This document shows positions 44,721 through 56,069 of a stretch of 64,000 bases of DNA, piece by piece (within the stretch, counting starts at the first letter, position 1; each line of letters starts with the position of its first letter). Origin of the DNA: Linyphia triangularis. Taxonomy: Eukaryota > Arthropoda > Arachnida > Araneae > Linyphiidae. The notes beneath the pieces were generated by a model. The model did no database searches. It was not told the origin of the DNA and saw only the letters and a program-made list of their open reading frames with translations. The translations under genes were made by a program, and so were the position numbers. Where the stretch lies: contig OZ021722.1 of the NCBI GenBank assembly GCA_963978545.1, positions 10,135,401 to 10,199,400 on the forward strand, given 5' to 3'.

Positions 44721-45299
44721 AATCATGTTAAAATCATGAACCGCCCACGTTTGGAACTCTTTCTTGTTGACCAAATTTGTTTTAATAAATAAATGATAAA
44801 ATTACTTTAATTAGAATAAATAAATTTTTAAAAGTAGCTTGTAGCACATTTTGCTGATAGAAATGTTTTTGATATGGGCTCTATGCTAATGAATATAAAA
44901 CTAAAGTTTTGCGAAAGGTTACCTAATTAAACTAAATATTCATTTACCTTTAATATTTTTTATTGTATAAAATCTGCCTTTTATATTTTATAAAAATAAA
45001 GTCTTACAAGATAAAATTGTCATCTAATTGTGATTGAAACCTTGAATAAATTGTACAAAACCTATTTTTAAAATAAGAACAAATGTTCAATGAAAAAAAA
45101 TGCTTTTTACTAAAACTGTATGAACATCAAAGAAAGTTAAATGTGGTAACAGTATTGTTTCTTTAATAAAATTATCGCCAACACCAGCAGATTGAATTTG
45201 GAGTTTGGCGCGAGGTAGTGAATGCACACCACAAACCGTTAATAAGGCATTATTCCTTTTGTAACATTAAAAGACTGTGGCATTATTCATATGTTCATA

Positions 45300-48200
45300 A
45301 AATGACTCGTACCGAGCTTAGTATATGCTATACAATAAATAGGAAAATATACGCACAAGAAATATAAACACAAACATTTATAAATATCCAATCACAAATG
45401 AATATTGAGGAATGTCCATTAAATACAGATGGATGTGTCCATGGTATACAGAAGTTACAAAGCAGAATAATACAATGTCACATTACAGATAAGAGAGACG
45501 TGGTGAATGCCAATCATTAACCCTTAATAAGGGAATATTCACTTTGAATTGGTAATTAATTAGATATCTTCGATACCTATTTGCACTTTAGTGCACAGCC
45601 ACCAGTTCATTGCAAGTCTCCAGCCAGACTTAATATATACATTACAATAAATATAAAATATGCACAGGAAATAAAATTCAAAAATATATATATATGAAAA
45701 AAATTAGCCAATCACAAATGTGTATTGATGAATTTGGCCATGCCATAGAGAAGTTACAATGCAAAATAATAAAAATAAAAAGTGTCATTGTACAAGTTGG
45801 TGAGAGGAGGTGAATGCCAATCATTAACCCTTAATAATGCAATATTCACTTTGACTTGGTAATTAATTAGATATCTTCAATACCTATTTGCACTTTAGTG
45901 CACAGCCACCAGTTCATTGTAAGTCTCCAGCCAGACTTAATATATACATTACAATAAATATAAAATATGCACAAGAAGTAAAATTCAAAAATATATATAA
46001 AAATATTAGGCAATCACAAATGTGTATTGATGAATTTGTCCATGCCATAGAGAAGTTACAATGCAAAATAAAAAGTGTCATTATACAAGTTGGTGAGAGG
46101 AGGTGAATGCCAATCATTAACCCTTAATAAGGGAATATTCACTTTGACTTGGTAATTAATTAGATATCTTCAATACCTATATGCACTTTAGTGCACAGCC
46201 ACCAGTTCATTGAAGTCTCCAGCCAGACTTAATATATACATTACAATAAATATAAAATATGCACAAGAAGTAAAATTCAAAAATATATATAAAAATATTA
46301 GGCAATCACAAATGTGTATTGATGAATTTGTCCATGCCATAGAGAAGTTACAATGCAAAATAAAAAGTGTCATTATACAAGTTGGTGAGAGGAGGTGAAT
46401 GCCAATCATTAACCCTTAATAAGGGAATATTCACTTTGACTTGGTAATTAATTAGATATCTTCGATACCTATTTGCACTTTAGTGCACAGCCACCAGTTC
46501 ATTGCAAGTCTCCAGCCAGACTTAATATATACATTACAATAAATATAAAATATGCACAGGAAATAAAATTCAAAAATATATATATATGAAAAAAATTAGC
46601 CAATCACAAATGTGTATTGATGAATTTGGCCATGCCATAGAGAAGTTACAATGCAAAATAATAAAAATAAAAAGTGTCATTGTACAAGTTGGTGAGAGGA
46701 GGTGAATGCCAATCATTAACCCTTAATAATGCAATATTCACTTTGACTTGGTAATTAATTAGATATCTTCAATACCTATTTGCACTTTAGTGCACAGCCA
46801 CCAGTTCATTGTAAGTCTCCAGCCAGACTTAATATATACATTACAATAAATATAAAATATGCACAAGAAGTAAAATTCAAAAATATATATAAAAATATTA
46901 GGCAATCACAAATGTGTATTGATGAATTTGTCCATGCCATAGAGAAGTTACAATGCAAAATAAAAAGTGTCATTATACAAGTTGGTGAGAGGAGGTGAAT
47001 GCCAATCATTAACCCTTAATAAGGGAATATTCACTTTGACTTGGTAATTAATTAGATATCTTCGATACCTATTTGCACTTTAGTGCACAGCCACCAGTTC
47101 ATTGCAAGTCTCCAGCCAGACTTAATATATACATTACAATAAATATAAAATATGCACAGGAAATAAAATTCAAAAATATATATATATATGAAAAAAATTA
47201 GCCAATCACAAATGTGTATTGATGAATTTGGCCATGCCATAGAGAAGTTACAATGCAAAATAATAAAAATAAAAAGTGTCATTGTACAAGTTGGTGAGAG
47301 GAGGTGAATGCCAATCATTAACCCTTAATAATGCAATATTCACTTTGACTTGGTAATTAATTAGATATCTTCAATACCTATTTGCACTTTAGTGCACAGC
47401 CACCAGTTCATTGCAAGTCTCCAGCCAGACTTAATATATACATTACAATAAATATAAAATATGCACAAGAAGTAAAATTCAAAAATATATATAAAAATAT
47501 TAGGCAATCACAAATGTGTATTGATGAATTTGTCCATGCCATAGAGAAGTTACAATGCAAAATAAAAAGTGTCATTATACAAGTTGGTGAGAGGAGGTGA
47601 ATGCCAATCATTAACCCTTAATAAGGGAATATTCACTTTGACTTGGTAATTAATTAGATATCTTCAATACCTATTTGCACTTTAGTGCACAGCCACCAGT
47701 TCATTGAAGTCTCCAGCCAGACTTAATATATACATTACAATAAATATAAAATATGCACAAGAAGTAAAATTCAAAAATATATATAAAAATATTAGGCAAT
47801 CACAAATGTGTATTGATGAATTTGTCCATGCCATAGAGAAGTTACAATGCAAAATAAAAAGTGTCATTATACAAGTTGGTGAGAGGAGGTGAATGCCAAT
47901 CATTAACCCTTAATAAGGGAATATTCACTTTGACTTGGTAATTAATTAGATATCTTCGATACCTATTTGCACTTTAGTGCACAGCCACCAGTTCATTGCA
48001 AGTCTCCAGCCAGACTTAATATATACATTACAATAAATATAAAATATGCACAGGAAATAAAATTCAAAAATATATATATATGAAAAAAATTAGCCAATCA
48101 CAAATGTGTATTGATGAATTTGGCCATGCCATAGAGAAGTTACAATGCAAAATAATAAAAATAAAAAGTGTCATTGTACAAGTTGGAGGAGGTGAATGCC

Positions 48201-51200
48201 AATCATTAACCCTTAATAATGCAATATTCACTTTGACTTGGTAATTAATTAGATATCTTCAATACCTATTTGCACTTTAGTGCACAGCCACCAGTTCATT
48301 GCAAGTCTCCAGGAAGACTTAATATATACATTACAATAAATATAAAATATGCACAAGAAGTAAAATTCAAAAATATATATAAAAATATTAGGCAATCACA
48401 AATGTGTATTGATGAATTTGTCCATGCCATAGAGAAGTTACAATGCAAAATAAAAAGTGTCATTATACAAGTTGGTGAGAGGAGGTGAATGCCAATCATT
48501 AACCCTTAATAAGGGAATATTCACTTTGACTTGGTAATTAATTAGATATCTTCAATACCTATTTGCACTTTAGTGCACAGCCACCAGTTCATTGAAGTCT
48601 CCAGCCAGACTTAATATATACATTACAATAAATATAAAATATGCACAAGAAGTAAAATTCAAAAATATATATAAAAATATTAGGCAATCACAAATGTGTA
48701 TTGATGAATTTGTCCTTGCCATAGAGAAGTTACAATGCAGAATAAAAAGTGTCATTATACAAGTTGGTGAGAGGAGGTGAATGCCAATCATTAACCCTTA
48801 ATAAGGGAATATTCACTTTGACTTGGTAATTAATTAGATATCTTCGATACCTATTTGCACTTTAGTGCACAGCCACCAGTTCATTGCAAGTCTCCAGCCA
48901 GACTTAATATATACATTACAATAAATATAAAATATGCACAGGAAATAAAATTCAAAAATATATATATATGAAAAAAATTAGCCAATCACAAATGTGTATT
49001 GATGAATTTGGCCATGCCATAGAGAAGTTACAATGCAAAATAATAAAAATAAAAAGTGTCATTGTACAAGTTGGAGGAGGTGAATGCCAATCATTAACCC
49101 TTAATAATGCAATATTCACTTTGACTTGGTAATTAATTAGATATCTTCAATACCTATTTGCACTTTAGTGCACAGCCACCAGTTCATTGCAAGTCTCCAG
49201 GAAGACTTAATATATACATTACAATAAATATAAAATATGCACAAGAAGTAAAATTCAAAAATATATATAAAAATATTAGGCAATCACAAATGTGTATTGA
49301 TGAATTTGTCCATGCCATAGAGAAGTTACAATGCAAAATAAAAAGTGTCATTATACAAGTTGGTGAGAGGAGGTGAATGCCAATCATTAACCCTTAATAA
49401 GGGAATATTCACTTTGACTTGGTAATTAATTAGATATCTTCAATACATATTTGCACTTTAGTGCACAGCCACCAGTTCATTGCAAGTCTCCAGGAAGACT
49501 TAATATATACATTACAATAAATATAAAATATGCACAAGAAGTAAAATTCAAAAATATATATAAAAATATTAGGCAATCACAAATGTGTATTGATGAATTT
49601 GTCCATGCCATAGAGAAGTTACAATGCAAAATAAAAAGTGTCATTATACAAGTTGGTGCGAGGAGGTGAATGCCAATCATTAACCCTTAATAAGGGAATA
49701 TTCACTTTGACTTGGTAATTAATTAGATATCTTCAATACCTATTTGCACTTTAGTGCACAGCCACCAGTTCATTGCAAGTCTCCAGCCAGACTTAATATA
49801 TACATTACAATAAATATAAAATATGCACAAGAAGTAAAATTCAAAAATATATATAAAAATATTAGGCAATCACAAATGTGTATTGATGAATTTGTCCATG
49901 CCATAGAGAAGTTACAATGCAAAATAAAAAGTGTCATTATACAAGTTGGTGAGAGGAGGTGAATGCCAATCATTAACCCTTAATAAGGGAATATTCACTT
50001 TGACTTGGTAATTAATTAGATATCTTCAATACCTATTTGCACTTTAGTGCACAGCCACCAGTTCATTGAAGTCTCCAGCCAGACTTAATATATACATTAC
50101 AATAAATATAAAATATGCACAAGAAGTAAAATTCAAAAATATATATAAAAATATTAGGCAATCACAAATGTGTATTGATGAATTTGTCCATGCCATAGAG
50201 AAGTTACAATGCAAAATAAAAAGTGTCATTATACAAGTTGGTGAGAGGAGGTGAATGCCAATCATTAACCCTTAATAAGGGAATATTCACTTTGACTTGG
50301 TAATTAATTAGATATCTTCGATACCTATTTGCACTTTAGTGCACAGCCACCAGTTCATTGCAAGTCTCCAGCCAGACTTAATATATACATTACAATAAAT
50401 ATAAAATATGCACAAGAAGTAAAATTCAAAAATATATATAAAAATATAAGGCAATCACAAATGTGTATTGATGAATTTGTCCATGCCATAGAGAAGTTAC
50501 AATGCAAAATAAAAAGTGTCTTTATACAAGTTGGTGAGAGGAGGTGAATGCCAATCATTAACCCTTAATAAGGGAATATTCACTTTGACTTGGTAATTAA
50601 TTAGATATCTTCGATACCTATTTGCACTTTAGTGCACAGCCACCAGTTCATTGCAAGTCTCCAGCCAGACTTCATATATACATTACAATAAATATAAAAT
50701 ATGCACAAGAAGTAAAATTCAAAAATATATATAAAAATATTAGGCAATCACAAATGTGTATTGATGAATTTGTCCATGCCATAGAGAAGTTACAATGCAA
50801 AATAAAAAGTGTCATTATACAAGTTGGTGAGAGGAGGTGAATGCCAATCATTAACCCTTAATAAGGGAATATTCACTTTGACTTGTTAATTAATTAGATA
50901 TCTTCAATACCTATTTGCACTTTAGTGCACAGCCACCAGTTCATTGCAAGTCTCCAGCCAGACTTAATATATACATTACAATAAATATAAAATATGCACA
51001 AGAAGTAAAATTCAAAAATATATATAAAAATATTAGACAATCACAAATGTGTATTGATGAATTTGTCCATGCCATAGAGAAGTTACAATGCAAAATAAAA
51101 AGTGTCATTATACAAGTTGGTGAGAGGAGGTGAATGCCAATCATTAACCCTTAATAACCCTTATATATATTCACTTTGACTTGGTAATTAATTAGATATC

Positions 51201-51330
51201 TTCAATGCCTATTTGCACTTTAGTGCACAGCCACAAGTTCATTGCAAGTCTCCAGGCAGACTTAATATATACATTACAATAAATATAAAATATGCACAGG
51301 AAATAAAACTCAAAAAAGATGTGACTATTC
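45300..51330. repeat. Satellite array, ~20 monomers of 292-309 bp with higher-order structure
   Basis: The anchor GTGCACAGCC (plus CACCAGTTCATT) recurs at 45591, 45898, 46191, 46483, 46790, 47083, 47392, 47685, 47977, 48280, 48573, 48865, 49168, 49461, 49754, 50047, 50339, 50632, 50925 and 51223. Intervals fall into classes: B (303-309), A (293), A' (292, one base lost at TTCATTGAAG) and a final 298. The order from 45591 is B A A' B A B A A' B A A' B A A A A' A A A. B monomers carry CAGGAAATAAAATTC and extra AT/AATAAAAAT; A monomers carry CAAGAAGTAAAATTC. Edge copies (45300-45580, and the end after 51223) are diverged or truncated. Open frames on both strands simply repeat with the monomer and are not genes. 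Confidence 0.97.
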
Positions 51331-51339
51331 AAAATGAAA

Positions 51340-52430
51340 TTCACATGTAAGAAGGGCAATTATGTAGTAGGATAAGTTTTTAAAAATTAAATTCCTATAA
51401 TCCTATTTTTATTCATAAATAATGTATACAAAGTTTTTGAAAATAAAATTTTTACTCCTAGTTACTAAATACAGGGTTGTTTTTTTTTTAAATTTTTAAA
51501 TATATATATGTAAAGTTTTCAAAAAGTAATTTTAAAAAGAAATTCGTGTTTAATCATAGCTAAGAAAATATTTTGAGCAAAATATTTAAAATCTTTTTTT
51601 TTCTTCTTTTTTTCTCCAGTTATTGCATGAGATTAGTACAATTTCATTGATATGTGCAAAGACATAAGAACTTAATTTTATATTTTTAATGATGACAATG
51701 TTTTTTGAAACTCGAGTGACTCAGCTATGACGAAATTTTAGCAATAATTCAACATAGAGATTTTTTTTTTTTTAATTTGAATGATGGTAGAACATTAGGA
51801 TTTATTAAATAATTTGGCTACCATTTTAAACCTCCCAGTTTAGCTAGACTATTTCTTATTTCATTTATTTTACTGATTTAATTCACTATACATTAAGAAT
51901 TTGATAAGAATTTAAAAAATGATTGAAATGAACTCATAAATAAAGTCGTACTGCTCGACTAATTACTTTTTATGATTGCCAAAGAGTGACCGATTCAATC
52001 TCCAATCGAATGATAATTTAGATTAATTTTTTTTTTCTTTGATAATTACGATGCTTCTGACACTAAGTTTAAGTCAAGCTGTTACTTTTTTAACACAAGT
52101 GCAAGCAGACGAAGACCCTATACTGGATATTTGCTGAAAATACTAAGTTCGGGGGATTTTTGCTGCCAATCGAGGCACTTTCTGCTTTGGAGCAACAGTG
52201 AACAATGAAACTTGGAATTTTTTCTGTTAGTTGGACGGGCAGAAGAACTGCAGCGAAAAGGAACAATTGCATGTGTATAAAAGCGGAGCATCCCAAAGAA
52301 CTGAAAACGCCAAGTACCCAAAAGTTTCGACAACTTATGCCTACACACGTATCATTAAGTATTATAATGGTGATTTCTTCTACTAATTATTTTTTCCTTT
52401 CATTCATGGGGAACTGAACTCTTGAATATT
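51340..52430. other. AT-rich spacer, nothing firm
   Basis: Between the satellite and the next dispersed repeat. A somewhat GC-richer patch at 52100-52350 has overlapping open frames on both strands, but none resembles a known protein. Confidence 0.4.
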
Positions 52431-52645
52431 TTGGTAGGGAATTTTAGGGATAATTCCAAACATTTTAGGAACCGAGATATTTATTTAAAGACTGGCAGAA
52501 GCTCCAAACACTAACATATTCTCTGCAAAGCTTGTTTCAGTACCGGAAAAAAAACTACCAATTTAAAAAAAAAAAAAAAAATTAACTTCAAATAAATTTT
52601 TAGGAAAACAAAATTTGCGATGAATTTTGGGGTAGTTATCATCAG
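52430..52645. mobile_element. Dispersed 'AGGGATAATTCC' repeat, copy 2 (partial)
   Basis: GGTAGGGAATTTTAGGGATA, ATTCCAAACATTTTAGG, GCAAAGCTTGTTTCAGTACC and AAAACTACCAATTT follow the order of the family. The right part is missing. Confidence 0.55.
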
Positions 52646-52859
52646 CTTTCCTAGGATTGGTTTGAACAGCAACAAAATTACATTACTATAACTTAAAGTC
52701 TCTAAATTAAAGTAGATAAAAGTTTCTCTTTCGCCAATAAAACATTCTCTTTGCGCCTACGAATAATAATAACAACATCCGATTCTGCACCCTCACCCAG
52801 AAGATCGATTTTCGTATTTGTCTCTGATTTACTTTAAAGGAATCTGCGGTGCAAAAACA

Positions 52860-53024
52860 CCACAGAAAACTGGATACGCACAGGACGTCAAGCATCCCAT
52901 GCAACGGCTTTTCCGGATGCAGTACGTGTACTTGACTTGAATCGACCATGGATCTGGACGCGGTACACGAGATGAATTCCTACAGTGACCACAGATGACA
53001 TCTTCGTCTGTGTGCCTTCGAGAA
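52860..53024 (+). other. GC-richer segment ending in a consensus splice donor
   Basis: Plus strand: a balanced-composition stretch ending CTTCGAGAAG|GTAAGTTGCA. All three frames contain stops upstream, so if it is an exon it would be a 5' UTR exon with a possible start at ATGACATCTTCG (52996). No downstream exon was identified, so this is only a hint of a second gene. Confidence 0.15.
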
Positions 53025-53715
53025 GGTAAGTTGCAGAACCCTTTAAAGAATTCGAAAGAATGTTTTGTGTGCCATGCAGTGGTGTAGTAAAGGTATTGGA
53101 ATAATTTTGCAATTACAACATTAATATCTTCCAGATATGGAGTTCCATTAACTTTATTGGACAGTGATACACTCCTAAATTAATGATGTCCCAGAACATT
53201 GGGAACTTTTGGGGAAAAGAAAAACTATTTTCCCAAGACTGCACTTACCAAAACAATTAGTATGCAACGATTTTAACTGGAAAATGTTAATGAAAAATTT
53301 TTTACGTTAATGGTGCAAATTGTCTTTGGTGGATGTATAAATTTTTTTATTGGTTGAAAAAATTCGAAAGAGTTACGAAGACCACGACTTCCGATTCTCA
53401 GGACAGCTTTCTTTGGACAGTGCGACTTATGTGATGTTGCACCCAATACAGAAATCAGCTGAACCATCAACTAACCATTTCCATTCTGTCTAACACATCG
53501 TTCGGCTATTTCTTTTAGTATAACAAATGCAAAAGTCATTAAATATCGAATAACTAGACTCGATGAGAATAAGGTTAGCTTACCATTGAGCACATAGGGA
53601 AAAAATATCCATATCAAGGGAATTAGTAATGATTTTTCCCTCTCGATATTTCAATATTTTAATTGGGAAATAAAGAGGAAGTATCAAATTTATACTGTAT
53701 CGGAAGTCAACATAG

Positions 53716-53717
<2 letters not shown>

Positions 53718-53754
<37 letters not shown>
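53718..53754. repeat. Poly(T) tract, 37 bases
   Basis: Uninterrupted run of 37 T. Similar but shorter tracts occur at 60905, 61539 and 63535, mostly in or next to dispersed repeats. Confidence 0.95.
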
Positions 53755-53756
<2 letters not shown>

Positions 53757-54039
53757 ACTTCACAGTAGAAGAGGAAAAGAATTGCAGAGATGTTTTCTCT
53801 CTCAAAGCACACAGAAAAAAAAATTCACATTCGAACTAAAAATTACAGACATTTAAATTTAAAGTGATTTTGCTAAAGTCAGGGCTGGCGCCAGCAGTTT
53901 CGCCGCCTCTATCAAAAGGGTAAAATGCCGCGGGGGACATTAGTGGTTTGTGTGAATTGGAATCTCGTCCACATGTCATTAAGTCAGGAGGGGGGGGGGG
54001 AGAGAGAGAGAGAGATTTCTTAAGGGACATTAGTGGTTT

Positions 54040-54475
54040 TTGTGATCATGAGGGAATGCAGTGAGTTTTCTAAAAAATTTAGTAGGAATTTTAGAGATAA
54101 TTCCTAAAATTTCAGAAACATTTTAAGGATATTTCTTTTAAAGCTGACATAGGCTCCCAACACATACCTATTCTTTCCAAAACCTGTTTCTATACCGGGG
54201 AAAATACTGACAATTTAAAAAAAAAAGCAACTTTTAACAACTTTTTAGCAAAAATAAGTTATATAATGAATAAAACAATTATACTATTTAGACCAAACAT
54301 GCGAATATAATTATATCCACTTTTATCCTTTAAGGGAATATTGGGGATTTTTCGAGGGTTTTGAAGGAAAATCGGGGAATTTTCGAGGTTTTTAAAAAAA
54401 TTTTAGAAATTAAGTACAATTTCACGAATTTAGGGAGAAACAAAAATGTAAGAAATATTAGGACAAATGCGACCC
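54040..54475. mobile_element. Dispersed 'AGGGATAATTCC' repeat, copy 3
   Basis: GGGAATGCAGTGAGTTTTC start, TTTTAGAGATAATTCC, ATATTTCTTTTAAAGCTGAC, ATAGGCTCCCAACACA, AACCTGTTTCTATACC, GGGGATTTTTCGAGG, and the end AATGCGACCCCTG. It is the most complete copy in the window, about 435 bp. Confidence 0.65.
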
Positions 54476-54907
54476 CTGTATAAGACATTGGAATCTCGTC
54501 CACGTGCTAATTATATTAAGAATGTCAGAAAGGGGAAAAGTTCACTTCTTAACAGAAATGTGGGCCTGCTGTGATTATACATTGGAATTTCGTAGAACAA
54601 TAATGTAAGTGAAGGGAAAATAAATTTCTTAAAGGATTAATTAAGGGAAATTCAAAAAATTTGTAATCATATATTGGAATCTCGTCCACGTGCTGATCAT
54701 ATTAAGTCAGTAAGAGGAAAATACATTTCTTTAAAAAAAAAATTCGTAATTATTCTGAATGATAATTATAAGTCACCAGGTGGGGAGGGGGGGAATACAT
54801 TTTATGCCGAATCAAATTCATTGCAAAAATAGCAGAGATTGAATCTTTCCTGATATGTGAAAAATTTAAATAAATCATCTTTCTTGCATGCTTCCATTAT
54901 ATAGTAT

Positions 54908-55108
54908 CAGCGGCGAAGCCAAGGATGGAAGGGTTACCGACAGTGAATTTTTATGATGCCTACCCTGGGTACTTCAGGGTTTGCGAATACCCAAAATTAA
55001 CTCAACTTGACCCTTCCGGTCATGCGACATGACGTCCTGTCACATAACAGGAAAAGTCATCTGCCGTAGTTTAGAATCGATAGCCCTATTCATCCTGGCT
55101 ACGGCCTG
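54908..55108. mobile_element. Short TIR element (AGCGGCGAAGCCAAGGATG)
   Basis: About 200 bp. AGCGGCGAAGCCAAGGATG at the left pairs imperfectly with CATCCTGGCTACGGCCTGG at the right. The interior is GC-richer, with CATGCGACATGACGTCC. This end type is seen in hAT-like elements; no clear target-site duplication is readable. Confidence 0.45.
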
Positions 55109-55584
55109 GAGACTATGCTTCGAATTATTCAATGAGTACTACAATGGAATCTAAAGTAACGTTTAAGAACATTAGAACTGCATTTAATAACTTATTTCGG
55201 AACGAATTCTGAAATACTGTGCTGCAAAAATATGAACTGGTGTGGGGGGGGGGGGGGAAATCTCTGGTTTCGACATGCTTTGTTTTAGTTAGATTTCACA
55301 GATTCGGTTATATATGTTTTTATTATCCGAGCTCAGTTTTGGTAAAAAAAAAGTTCATTAATTAGAATTATCTCCTGTCTCAAATGCGGAGATATGATAG
55401 AAACTTTTGCTATAGAATTTAAGTAATTTTGGAATTGAAATTCTCAAGGCGTAAGTGTAGTGTATGTCAGATTGAAGAATTTCCGAAATCGCGGTCACGA
55501 AAATGCCTCTTTTTACCCTCCACATATCCCTAACACACCAAACTAGCAGTTCACACATTCCCCTCACATATTAAACCAACAACT

Positions 55585-55640
55585 CTCTCACACACACGCA
55601 CACACCTCCACACACACACAACACACCATCTCATACCAAA
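55585..55640. repeat. (CA)n-rich microsatellite
   Basis: Interrupted CACACA runs with CGCA and CTCC interruptions. Confidence 0.8.
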
Positions 55641-56069
55641 ACCAACAATAGACCCGCACACAAATCCAACTCAGCTTATTCGGCATCTGTTAAGACGGGA
55701 CCCGGGTACCCTCACAGAGGTCGATTAGGCTGAGTTGGACATACCACAAAACAACACAAACAACCAACAACAAAACAATCCCAAAGATTCTCCGTCCAGA
55801 AAAATAATGCGACCAACTCTTCCCTTAGAAATGCTGAACTGAAGATGACCGCGGTTTTGGAAATTTTATCAATCTGACACAACAAACACTTTGCTTCATC
55901 AACTGAAAATCATTTAGCAACCTATTCAAAAGGTTGAGTTCGCAGAATGGCTTATACTGACTTCCCTACTGAAAAAGTGTTCCAGTTGAACAGACAAGAT
56001 CAAGCTTACATTCGAAACTAAAATTCACTTCTTCCTGATAAGTAAATAAAGGACGAAATTCAATTTAAG

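Noticed and set aside
45888..51144. Many 62-73-codon open frames, nearly identical, on both strands, looking like a small gene family
   Set aside because: They recur with the satellite monomer period, occur on both strands at once, and their ends move with single-base changes in the repeat. They reflect array homogenisation, not selection on a protein.
45300..51330. Repetitive array as a CRISPR
   Set aside because: Monomers are about 293 bp with no short repeat and unique spacer structure, and the DNA is clearly animal-like.
52888..53112. Minus-strand 74-codon open frame as an exon
   Set aside because: No family resemblance and no acceptor/donor pair fits it; the only good splice signal nearby is a plus-strand donor.
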